DNA of 64,000 nucleotides from Mytilus trossulus (taxonomy: Eukaryota; Mollusca; Bivalvia; Mytilida; Mytilidae). The notes beneath the pieces are model-generated. The model had not been told where the DNA came from. It saw nothing but the letters and a program-made list of their open reading frames with translations, and did not search any database. Below, one piece after another: positions 10,192 through 20,900 of this stretch (position 1 is the stretch's first letter; every line of letters begins with the position of its first letter). Both the position numbers and the translations under genes were made by a program. The stretch is from the NCBI RefSeq assembly GCF_036588685.1, contig NC_086381.1, forward strand, positions 68,579,436 to 68,643,435. The letters are read 5' to 3'.

Positions 10192-10462
10192 ACCCAACAC
10201 GTTCACTAATATTAATTTGGCTCGTTTAATTTTCATAAAATTTTGTCAAAGTATTTACTTTTACCCTATAACAAAAATATAAAAATTTCAAAAATTTTCA
10301 ACCAACCGTTTTGTCAGAAAAATTACACTGGTTATATAGCAATTTGACAAACACCAATTTTGATCATTGAGAAGCTTAATATTCCTTTTACAACACAACG
10401 TAATTAAAACGTTTAGTTGACTTTACAGAGTTATCTCCCTGTAGTGTTAGGTACCACCTTAA
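10192..10462. mobile_element. MITE, TTAAGGTGGTACC termini
   Basis: TTAAGGTGGTACC at 10192 is mirrored by GGTACCACCTTAA ending at 10462, and the inverted repeat continues for about 18 bp (CCAACAC / GTGTTAGG). The 271 bp body is AT-rich and non-coding. A partial relative begins at about 60534 (AAGGTGGTGCAACG). I recognise this terminus as common in bivalve genomes. Confidence 0.85.
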
Positions 10463-10523
10463 CTTAACTGTCAAAATATGAGTCCAATCTGTTATCTTTA
10501 TCTGTATCCGGAAATCTTTCGGA

Positions 10524-10918
10524 ATAGACCACTTTCGAGTTCATCCGTCACCGGCAAAAACTCGTCAATTATGCACGCCTTTATGACGTCATTTACCAGA
10601 TAGAGGGGGTCGCCTGTATCCCTGCACTATTTACGTTCATCAAGCGTCTTAGTGATCGTCTTTGTGCAGGATAAACTAGAAATAATGGTTGCTCTGTAGG
10701 TACTTACTGACAATTCCCTAATGGCAGCAGTGTTGATTGTCAATTTTGAGAATTCAATTTGCCGAATAATTCGTACAATATAGAATTATAGTTTTCCAAC
10801 CACTCGCTCAACATTGGAAGGGAAGTGACGACGCCCCTAAACGCACAAATGACGGTGATAAAGGCGCGTATAATTGACGAGTTTTTTCCGGTGACGGATG
10901 AACTCGAAAGTGGTCTAT
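10524..10918. mobile_element. MITE with about 70 bp terminal inverted repeats
   Basis: ATAGACCACTTTCGAGTTCA at 10524 continues to about 10597 and is mirrored, with few mismatches, by the segment ending GAACTCGAAAGTGGTCTAT at 10918. The arms share CCGTCACCGG and ACTCGTCAATTAT. The minus ORF at 10740-11021 is an artefact of reading an arm. Confidence 0.9.
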
Positions 10919-11484
10919 CCAATTTGAATATTACGTTCACTACTAATGTCACAATCCAGTATGATGTTGTATGTAGAATAAAAGTGTCAATCCAAATGCT
11001 GTGAATACTAATGTCTATCAATGTCTATGTCCAAGTTTAATTATGAGAGTTTAACTTTAGTGTCTGTATATATAGTGTTGTTATTGTTCTAGAACACTCT
11101 GTAATGGAACATTGTGGAAAATCCTGGAAAGTTACAACGGAAGTTTCTGGAATAACGTAGAAGTTTAAATTACGCATCTTTTATTAGGATCATTCTAGAA
11201 AGTTCCAATCATTCTGTAGATTTCGAAAAAGAGTAGGCTAATGCCGCTACAAGGCAGCACTCGCACCCGCAAAGTGGAAAGGGATTAATATAAGTTGTAA
11301 AACTTGTTTCCCAATCCACTATAAATAAATAGGTTTAAACTAATCATTCTGTGATTGTTCCAGTGATTCCTAAACTGCACAGTTATAAGATTATTTGGTA
11401 AACAACTATCAGGCCATACAACACAAATTAGGCCAACATAATTAAACATAATAATTACAATATCATAACAATATGATAAAGCGT
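10919..11484. other. AT-rich non-coding stretch
   Basis: I see no gene and no clear element. Confidence 0.5.
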
Positions 11485-11619
11485 ATAATACATGGCAAAA
11501 TCCGTATCACATGCCGTATCACCCTCGACCAATATCATTCCTCGGGCCTAAAGGCCCTCGGGCTGATATTGATGTCTCGGGATGATACGACATATGATAC
11601 TGATTTTGCCATGTATTAT
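11485..11619. mobile_element. foldback element FB1
   Basis: Arms of about 37 bp, starting ATAATACATGGCAAAATC and ending GATTTTGCCATGTATTAT, enclose a second palindrome with CCTCGGG, then CCTAAAGG, then CCCTCGGG at the centre. The whole 135 bp would fold into one long cruciform or hairpin. FB2 and FB3 (47011, 47539) share the plan and a related core. Confidence 0.8.
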
Positions 11620-13171
11620 TCTCTATTTATTAGTATTATGTATTTCTGAACATATACATTTTAACTAATTTTCTTCATTTTCTTCAAAAATTAAAAAAAG
11701 TTCGTCTGTTTATTTATCATTCTACATTAGACATTTATGGCATATACAGTAAAAATGATATTTTAGGATCCGCACTTTACATACACTGTACATGCTAACT
11801 TCTGTATATAAACAAATTATGTTCGTATATCGTGAGTTGGGTTTGAATTGTCAGTACTAGTATTAGCTTGTATGTAATTTAAATATATAGAATCATGCAC
11901 TGCCAACCGTGTTATATTTTTTTATTCTTTAGCTGGTTTTATTTTACACTAATGGTTGTTAAAATAAACAATTCAGAAATTTCTTTTGGCACCAGTATTA
12001 TATTTGAAATATATATAATATAATATAATAAGTCATGATAGCTGTACTTATGGTTACAAATGAGTCACTTATAGCCACTAAAGTCATCGGGACAAGGCTA
12101 CGGGTCGTCGTACTGCCTTATGCAATAGTTATGTATATATGATCTCTCCCAGTTTTTGATGTTGTTCAGTCTTTTAATAGTATTCTTTTCTTTCTGTGTA
12201 AATTTAACTTGACTTGTGGTCAGTATTATATTTTTGCCATGGCATTGACTTGTGAGTTTAACTATCTCTTTGGTATCTTTTACCTCTCTTTTTGTATGCA
12301 CGATTGGTCACTATATAAATCAATGTGAAACATTTCAAATGATATGAGCATGACATGTTTTAGCTTTAAGCATTGCAGGATAAAAAAAACCACGAAAACA
12401 AAACGTATGTATACGACAGCCACTTCGCCAATGGCTTCTTCTTGGCTTTGGAACAACTCGGCATTTTTGTAGGCATTTATTCCCTCCTCTAATCTAGAAC
12501 TGTCGGGTACCAGTTTAATATTAGAACAGATAGAAAAAAAACCTTTTAAAAAGAGCTTTGCCTGTCAAAATTGGACCAAGCACAAAAAAAAACCCACAGT
12601 AACAAAGGACAAAAATAAATCCAAAAATACTCAGTAAGTGATGGGTAAACACGATTTTAACTCAAAATTGAATATGTATTCTAATATTGAATTGACATCA
12701 AAGTGAGACACATGGACACATAAGGTGGAATATGCAGATTGTATGCCATAATTAAGTATTAGAATAATAAATACAAAAATCTGAGTCAAGTTTATTTGGT
12801 TTTAGCAGAAAATTATTTTACAATGAGAAGACCGACATTGTCAAAATTATTCATTATAAGTTATAACTTAAATATTTGTTGTTTTTAAAACTAGTGAAGT
12901 CAAACCACGTTTAAGCCAACCCCAAATGGGTAAATTTGATGGGTAAAATAGTGCATTTAAAAAGAGATATTCCCGAATTCTAACGACTATATTTGCAGAG
13001 CTAACCTTCTAAATTTGAACTAACATTTTTATTGATTTTTTTTCTTAGACAACGTACAAGTACACATTCCATAACGGTCAATCAATTCGTGATGGCGTCC
13101 ATAAATTAAAGAAGGGATGATTTCAACATCACCATTTGAAACTCTTGGTCTAATAGCTTCCTTGTGAGAAA
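11620..13171. other. AT-rich non-coding stretch with one dispersed repeat
   Basis: Positions about 12165-12305 carry the CCATGGCATTGACTTGTGAG family (also at 960, 15285, 34315). The ORF on the minus strand at 12098-12301 reads that repeat backwards. Nothing else is supported. Confidence 0.5.
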
Positions 13172-13330
13172 ATGCGAACTCCAGAAATGCCCCCACCAGT
13201 ACATATGCCATACGAAGAAAAGATGGCCTTCGTTATCGACAATTTTGCCAAACATAGAAAGACGAAATTACAAGAAAGGAATATATTAGACATGTTAGAT
13301 ATGCTGCCTATACATACTCGGCAAGAACAG
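13172..13330 (+). CDS. doubtful exon-like ORF, unknown product
   Basis: An ATG opens a frame reading MRTPEMPPPVHMPYEEKMAF and continuing with a Lys/Glu/Leu-rich helical stretch to TRQEQ. There a CAG/GTTTAT could serve as a donor (intron from about 13331). Codon composition looks protein-like, with in-frame stops immediately upstream. I do not recognise a family and see no convincing partner exon. The opposite strand (13029-13211) is also open, which weakens the case. Confidence 0.25.
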
Positions 13331-13363
13331 GTTTATGATTTGAATGTATTCAGTTTTTATTGA

Positions 13364-14509
13364 TTTGAATGCTGCTACATATATTTTTAATTCGTCATTT
13401 TAGTATAAACAAAGTGCTTTTATCCTAGGTTTTTTACTTCTTGAATTTAAGCAGAAGACATCAGTTATATACATGTTATGATTGACAATTCATAACACTT
13501 GTACAACTGGCTAACGGAAGAGGTCTTTAATGATAAATGAAAATAACATTACTGGGATGGAGAGGTGTCTCATAGGCACTCATACCACATCTTCTTATAT
13601 CATTTCACCTGTAATTTACCTGTTATTTACCTGTAAAATTTCTTTTCATTGAAATTTTAATAAGAGCGAAGCCGAACAACGAAATCGAAACATCGACAAC
13701 AAAAAGATTTTAAAAATGCAGTCTAGAAAATTTCGATCAAAAATAGGAACATTAGATTCCGCAAACAGTTAGCAAATTAAAAAAAAATCGTCTTATAAAA
13801 CGTCTTATTTCTTATGCAGCGAAAAAACTGTAATCTGATTGGTTGACTACCCCGGTGTAAATAACATCCCACCCTTGCTCACCCGGGGATTGATAAAATG
13901 TTGCCAAATTTTTTTAAAACATTAGAAAATAAAATATCAAAAAAACACAAAAAATTATGAATTTTTCCAAAAATAAAGTAAAAAGAATTGACAATGTGCA
14001 GAAACAAGGACATTGAAAAAAATATTACGCTGGGAATTTTTCATGATTTCATTACCATTTTTACACATTTACATCCTGGTTTCAAAATGAGTAAAAGAAT
14101 TAGTCATCAGAAATAAATTCGTTATCTTTGTGTAATCAGGGGTGTACGAAATTTTACACCGTTATTGAAAATTCATACACCCTGAGGCGCTAGTCCCCGT
14201 GCAAAAAAAAAATGAAAGAAAGTCGTTTACCTGTTGGAAAACCATTCCAAGTTTTATATTCTTGAAAGTTTGATTTTTTTACAATCTTAGTCTTTCTAGA
14301 TTTTTTAGTATATATTAAGAGAGTATTCAAGAGACTCAAGTCCCCGCAATTTTAGATACTTATGAAGCTGTAACGGAAAGTGTAGAACACAATTTCTCTT
14401 TTATAGACGAAATGTGAAGTGTGGGTTCAAGTTGACTGATTACATAAAATATTTGTGGAAGTCATTGAAAACATAATGTCGTCTGCAAGTGACAAGCGCA
14501 TGTGTTTAC
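13364..14509. other. AT-rich non-coding stretch
   Basis: A family B fragment lies at about 13555-13598 (GTCTCATAGGCACTCATACC). No gene is seen. Confidence 0.5.
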
Positions 14510-14928
14510 CTCTATTAGATATTGCATCCAGTTTCTTCTGAACATTTGCATTAGTGGACTGAAAATTAGACTCAAGTGAATGCAGACGATTTTCGGTTGC
14601 ACTTGACATTGCGGTCAATTTGTGTTGAATACTTGAATTCAATGAACTGATCGTTGTTCCCAAAAAAAATGCGGTGTTTTTAAGATTTACGGCAGTTTCA
14701 TAGGTTTTGTTGTTCAGGATATCAAGTGTTTTCCCAACATCATGTTCAATAGTCTGCAGTTTTGAAACAGTGCGATGAAATCTTGTTTCCTCGCATTTGC
14801 CTCAGATATTACGAAAGTTTGTCGGCTGTCATCCGTCATTACAGACCCCGGCGTTGGCGGTGGTATCGTCTTTCCGTCTAATAAAAATCCGTGACAAACA
14901 CAAAAAATAACATAGAAATGATAATCAT
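14510..14928 (-). pseudogene. broken secreted coiled-coil gene fragment
   Basis: Reading on the minus strand, an ATG at 14928 opens a hydrophobic, signal-peptide-like start (MIIISMLFFVFV). A one-base frameshift in a T-rich run leads into a frame reading GFLLDGKTIPPPTPG. A second one-base shift near the middle leads into a long heptad-like coiled coil containing ENRLHSLESNFQ and VQKKLDAISNR. The segment ends at 14510 before a good donor (GTAAAC). The layout of signal peptide, short linker and coiled coil resembles the N-terminal half of many mollusc secreted proteins such as C1q-domain proteins, but no C1q domain is visible downstream. Sequencing error in homopolymers cannot be excluded. Confidence 0.5.
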
Positions 14929-17893
14929 TTTTGACAGTACTAGCTTATTCAACTGACCCAGACAATACATCAATACATTAGTATTTCAATATTTGTACTA
15001 TAATCAGTAGATAGTATAGTTAGATTAAAAGTTACATATCGATATCCTTATACAGGAAGTTACATTGAAAGGTTCAAAAACCGAGTGGTTTACTTTATTC
15101 ATTTTCATATATATCAATCAAATGAATGTCTCAATGAAAATTATTTCTTGACTCATAAATAAATTAAATCATATCTGAAGTTACACATTGAATTGTGACT
15201 TTAGTTTTCTATGTTTTTTTGTCTTTAGTTTTCTTTGTTGTGTCTAGTAAACTATTATTTGTCTGTTTGTCTTTTCTTTTTTAGTCATTGTGTTGTCAGT
15301 TAATTTTCGATCTATGAGATTGACTCTCCCTCTTTTACTATTATTCACATTATTATAGTGGCTAAGGAAACAGCTATAATAGTGAAGAAGCTTATTTCAA
15401 AATTATTTTTTTTTAGTACCTCTTTTAATATAATGAAAACATAGCTTAAAATGAATGTCCGGATAACATTACAAGACTCATTATACAGGATAATTCGTAC
15501 TAAAAAGTGTAATACTACTGTTTAATGATTTCTACTCTGGTATACAGATGTAAAGACTTATACTTATGACTTGTTTTAAGTTTTTTATATAAACATAAAT
15601 TCACCACAACAAGAAGTCTGTTCGTCTTTCACATTACATGTCGTTTGTTCATTATATTTGTCACTAATTATCACATTTATAACGCTCGATATACATATAT
15701 TTAGAAGTATTTGTCTACACAGTAAACACACAGAAAGTCAGAGGACAGCACATCACAAATAATGTGTTGTCAATTTTTCAAAAATTAAAAAAAATAAAAG
15801 ATCTAAAAAAAAAAAGATCTTGATTTTTTTTCTTTTTATTACATTTATATGTTATTTCGGGCGTATGGCATTTGTACCGAATTTTAAGTTTTTCATTCTT
15901 TTATTTGTGCTGATTTCATTTTTTCATTTGCGCTGATTTTATATTTTCTGTTTTTGCATTTACATTTAACATAGGAGAGTGAAAACGATCGCGAGAAAGG
16001 TGTAAAGTTTTTTTCTACACATCTAAATCTTTAATGTCTTTGCAATTATAAGTCTGCAATATTTAAAGATGAAACTTTTCAGTGCTGTCCGAAATATTTG
16101 TATCAGTTATATACTTTACACAGTAAAATAGGAACTACTTATCTCTTATTTACACACTCTCACCAGCGAAAGATGACCAGTGTTATGGAGTGATGTGAAA
16201 AATAATTTGCGAAATCTACCATCAAAACAACTTTCCTTTTTGGCTGATGTTATGCGTATGACTTTGAACAAGCAATGCATAACACAATTATGGATCCTTT
16301 TCCACAATGTAAAATATATTGTTGTCGTTTTCATCTTTCTCAGAAATGACACAGGAAAATCTAGTTTGTTGGTTGGGCACAAGAGTATAAAGACAAATTA
16401 ATGCCTCGTTCAAACGTATCTTAATTCGAATTGAATTCAAATCGAATGAGAATCGAATTCGCTAATTGCGTTCACACACTCTTCTGTTTTAATTCGAATT
16501 GATTAAAATTTGCTAATTCGAATTAAACACTTTGCATTAGAAAAACGTTTTTGTTAATACGAATAAAAAGTAAACGTCGTCTGAACAGTAAACCGATTTT
16601 GACGCGCATTGCAATTCGAATTAGAATTGACGTTAGGACGTAAAACGTTTCGAATGCGAATTAAACTAATTCGTATTAGTAATGGAAATCGAATTCGAAT
16701 TACGTGTGAATTCAGGAAAAGTCGTATTGCTAAATGGCTATCCAAATTAATCAACAATTCATAACAATTATACAACTGGCTAACGAAAAAGGTATATGGT
16801 GTTAAAAAAAAGTACAACTGTAATTTACAAGCCAAAAAATCGGCGCAAGTGAAAAAACAAATCGACACAGATGAAAAAATAAATTGGCGCAAATGAAATG
16901 CAGATCGGCGCAGGTAAAAAACGCCGGTTAATTCAAGTTTATGAAGTTGTTCCTAAGATAAATTTATTATATTTCATCCATTCAAAGGGTATATTTCTTA
17001 ATTGGCACCTCGAAGCTATTTAAGTACTAAGCTATTTTGACTTTAGCTTTTATGACAATTATTTGATCATTATTGATATCTATTGAATAGATTTTTTAAT
17101 TACAAAGTTGCTTTATAAACAATATATTTTTAAGTGTTTTCTTGTCCAAAGAAATAATCACGCAAACTGACTTTTTGTCCGTATCTTTGTGTCTGTGACT
17201 CTTTTTCTTGTGAAAAGTAAAATCACAAAAATACTGAACTCAGAGGAAAATCTAATTGGAAAGTCCATATTCACATGGCAAAATCAAATGACAAAACACA
17301 TCAAAAACGAATGGACAAGAACTGTCATTTGCCTGAGTTGGTACAGGCATTTTCAAATGTAGAAAATGGTGGATTAATCCTGGATTTTATAGCGCCATTT
17401 TAAGTATATTTTGAGATTTTACGGCGGCCGATTTTTATTGGTATAACCAATTACCTTTGGTAGGAACTGACAACCTTAGTCAAGAAAGATTAGAGTCGCA
17501 CGTACGGGAGCTGCACGTAAGGAAGCCGAAATCACAACATCAGTGTTAACAGGCTCAATTCAGTAATTGAACTACTGTAAATTTAGAAATGATTGCGAGG
17601 TTTTCCTTAAATGCAAATAATGTGACTGTGTGAATATCGCAATTAATAAAACTAGCTTTCTGAATTCGATCCATATGTCTTAGTGGGTTTTTTTTTCTTC
17701 GGAAATTTACCTTGCATGTATGTTCATTTTCCAAAATCGCATTAATTAATTCACACAATATTTCTAAAATTAACTGTACGTTGACCATTCGTCAAATGAG
17801 GCCTCTAAAATCAACTTAAATTCAATGAAATTAGTATGGAATCAGTAACATTGTAAGACAGTAAAACTTTAATACAATAGTTAAATGTGATTC
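14929..17893. other. intergenic stretch with dispersed repeats and an AATTCGAATT cluster
   Basis: Positions 15215-15345 match the dispersed family seen at 960 (TTGTGTTGTCAGTTAATTTT). Positions 16420-16720 are rich in AATTCGAATT palindromes. A 73-codon plus ORF at 16180-16401 is of doubtful reality. Otherwise AT-rich without recognisable content. Confidence 0.5.
16430..16720. repeat. AATTCGAATT palindrome cluster
   Basis: AATTCGAATT or near variants occur at least seven times (for example about 16430, 16491, 16516, 16612, 16691), mixed with AATCGAATTCG words. The pattern suggests a foldback-type element with short palindromic building blocks. Confidence 0.6.
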
Positions 17894-17899
17894 TTTATT
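17894..17899 (-). promoter_or_regulatory. candidate polyadenylation signal of the MAM gene
   Basis: AATAAA on the minus strand lies 20 nt beyond the stop codon at 17919. A second weaker candidate (ATTAAA) lies about 25 nt further on. The resulting 3' UTR would be short. Confidence 0.45.
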
Positions 17900-17918
17900 G
17901 TTTTCCTACGATGAAAAC

Positions 17919-17965
17919 TTATATTCGTTTTACCATAATAGCCAAGGTATCTGCCAAACCATAAC
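17919..17965 (-). CDS. MAM gene coding exon 17 (last, 47 nt)
   Basis: Minus-strand acceptor CTTTCAG precedes a frame reading [14 protein letters not shown] and stop. It joins exon 16 through a phase-1 codon. The alternative, reading exon 16 through to a TGA at 18161, lacks the conserved-looking ADTLAIMVK ending and ignores a good GTAAGC donor. Confidence 0.75.
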
Positions 17966-20900
17966 CTGAAAGATGAATTAAACCATAACAAACCATGATT
18001 AAAAAAATGTACGTATTTACAATTAGTTATTCTAATATATTGCCAATGAAAATAATTTGTTATCCAAACACTTTTGGAATTAGCCAGGATAATAAAAAAG
18101 TTTAATCTAACATTAACAAAACGAAAATTTCAATAGAGAACATATGCAAGAAATCGATATTCAATGACTTCCATATGATATATGTTCTTCATTCAGTGTA
18201 TTTATACATTTAATTTCATGGCAATTCATGAAAGATACATTTCCTGCCAAATGCTTACTTTTGTCAACCCACTTTGTTTTGTGGTTATATTCAGCATAAG
18301 CAAACACTGGGTACTGCTGTTGCTTCATATGTAAACAGGTGCTAGGATAAGATGAGGAAGAACTATAGTCTTTATCAATAACAGCAAACCATCCTTTAGC
18401 ATAGGTATCACATGGGTGGCCATCTTGGAATGTCATGAATGAATACGCGTACCATCTGCGGGTTAAAAAAATTATGAAATTATATTCATTATACAACACA
18501 AATATGTAGATGTTAATTGCACAAACTGCCATTGATTTTTAAATAAGATAAACTATCAATGTGATTTAAATGATTTTGTTTTTTGTACAAGACTTCCAAC
18601 TGGGTTTTACTGTATGTTCTATATTTTAATGCATATTCCTTTTTTTACTTTTGAATCCAGGAAACTGACTAGTGTCCTTGTAGACCTGTTTTTTATGTTT
18701 AGGTAATAAAAAGGGTGATATCTTGTAATCTCAAAACAATAGCTTTTGTCATGTATTATGAACTACTTCTACGATACATTATTTCTGAAATTATCATAAC
18801 GTGTAGGAACTTTAGCAAGTTGTGATTTAACTCGTATATTCTAAATGCATTTTGAATATCCCTGCTAAATTGTTACATACATTTGATTTTTGAGTATGCA
18901 GCTTTGTATAAAGGTCTAATTTTTCATCAAGATATTATAATTTACTTTCTTTACACAGGCAAAATTTTCATGTAAAATATACATGAGTTTCACATGAGAA
19001 TCACGTGAAACTCACAAAAATTGTTTTCACGTGAGTTTTACGTATAAGCTCATTTGAGGTGAAATTGATGTGAATTTCACGTGAGATTCACATGAATTTA
19101 AATTCACGTGAAATTGATGTGAGTGAAATTAGCCTGTGTAGTTAAGTTTATGGATTATAAGCTTGTGTTCTCCTAAATATTGTAACAAGTTCAAAAAGAA
19201 TAAAAAATATATATGGAGGAAATGACTTACGAATTTAATTGATATTTAAAAAAGCAACCGTCACCATACAAATCATCGAAACTGCTGTTAATCAAGTTTT
19301 TGGAAGAGAACCAGTTTATGTTATTTGTATTTGTTCCGTCAAAGATCATAGACATGACTAGAACCTTCTTCTTGTACAGCTCTAACTTAACCTGCAAATA
19401 TTTTATTACATTGATTAAATTTCTTTCATTTTGTTACCGTTGTTCTCCATGAGTAATACTTTACTGTAATTTTCGTGGATATCTAGGAGGAAATGAGAAT
19501 ATTTGCTGTTTTCACAGTTTTTAAACGTTGCATAATAGTTAAATTCATATATGTACAATGTCACTCGAAAGACTAGATTGCTTGATACGATTTCATAAAA
19601 TATTTTTGTTTGTGTTGTCAAAGAGAGGTAAATATCTTAAACAAGCAGGATCATTGGAAATTGCATTTGACTTACCGTAACTTGTTCATAGTTATCAAAG
19701 GTACCAGGATTATACTTTAATACGCCAGACGCGCGTTTCGTCTATATAAGACTCATCAGTGACGCTCATATCAAAATATTTATAAAGCCAAACAAGTACA
19801 AAGTTGAAGAGCATTGAGTATCCAAAATTCCAAAAAGTTGTGCCAAATACGGCTAAGGTAATCTATGCCTGGGATAAGAAAATCCTTAGTTTTTCGAAAA
19901 ATTCAAACGTTAATAGGGTTTTTGAGATATTTATGGAACATTTACGTGGTTGCCGCGTGCAATAGATATTTCTTGCAATTGTTCTTAACAATGTTCCAAA
20001 AAAATAGAACGTACTTCACAATGTCTACTTAATAATACTACAACAAATGTTTTTTCGTGTATTTTTTAATACACATATGTATACTTAACTGAAACACAGT
20101 CAAGCCTGTCATCACAGTTTAATATACATACTTGCAAAAAGGCAAAATATAAGAATTTAAGTGTACATATACATAGTATTTATGTTTTATGAATTTAAGG
20201 CACAATGACTATACAAATAAGCCGCCTACCAATCCAATCACAACAAAAAAATCGCAAAAAAAGTATTTATCTGTCCGTACTTAATGAATTCGTGATAATC
20301 ATTGACATTTGCTTTGTTTTTACTTGTTTCATATTCTTACATCCGATTTCTATTTTTCATTTTGCTGTGTGTTATTGTATTTGGCTAGATGCATAGGGGA
20401 TGGTTAAGATAACACAAAAATGTTTGATTTTTAATATACCAGGTAGATACAGGAGTGCTTTAGCAAAATTTAGATGTGATTTAACACCCATCATAATTGA
20501 AACTGGTCGATATGAAAAAATTGATATCGGGAATAGATTATGTTTTAACTGCACTGATGACGTTGAAGATGAAAAACATCTTTTGTAAAAGTGTTCTGTA
20601 TATTCAGATATTCGTAATGATATTTTTAACCATGCTAGTAGTATTGATGAGATATGGCTTCATATTTGTCATGTTGTGAAGTCAACAGACGGTCTAATGC
20701 CCTGTACCAAGCCAGGGAAATGGCCATTGTTATATTATAGTTCGTTTCTGTGTGTGATACATTTTAATGTTGTGTTTCTGTTGTGTCGTAATTCTTTTAT
20801 ATTGAATGCGTTGTCCTCAGATTTAGTTTGTAACACGGATTTGTTTTTTCTCTATCGAATTCGAACAGTTGTATACTACTGTTTCCTTTATTTGCATTGC

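Noticed and set aside
10740-11021. 93-codon minus ORF
   Set aside because: It begins outside and reads into the terminal inverted repeat of the MITE at 10524-10918; no protein signature.
18161-18258. Read-through extension of MAM exon 16 as the true C-terminus
   Set aside because: A consensus donor at 18258 and a matching small exon at 17919-17965 give a better-supported ending.
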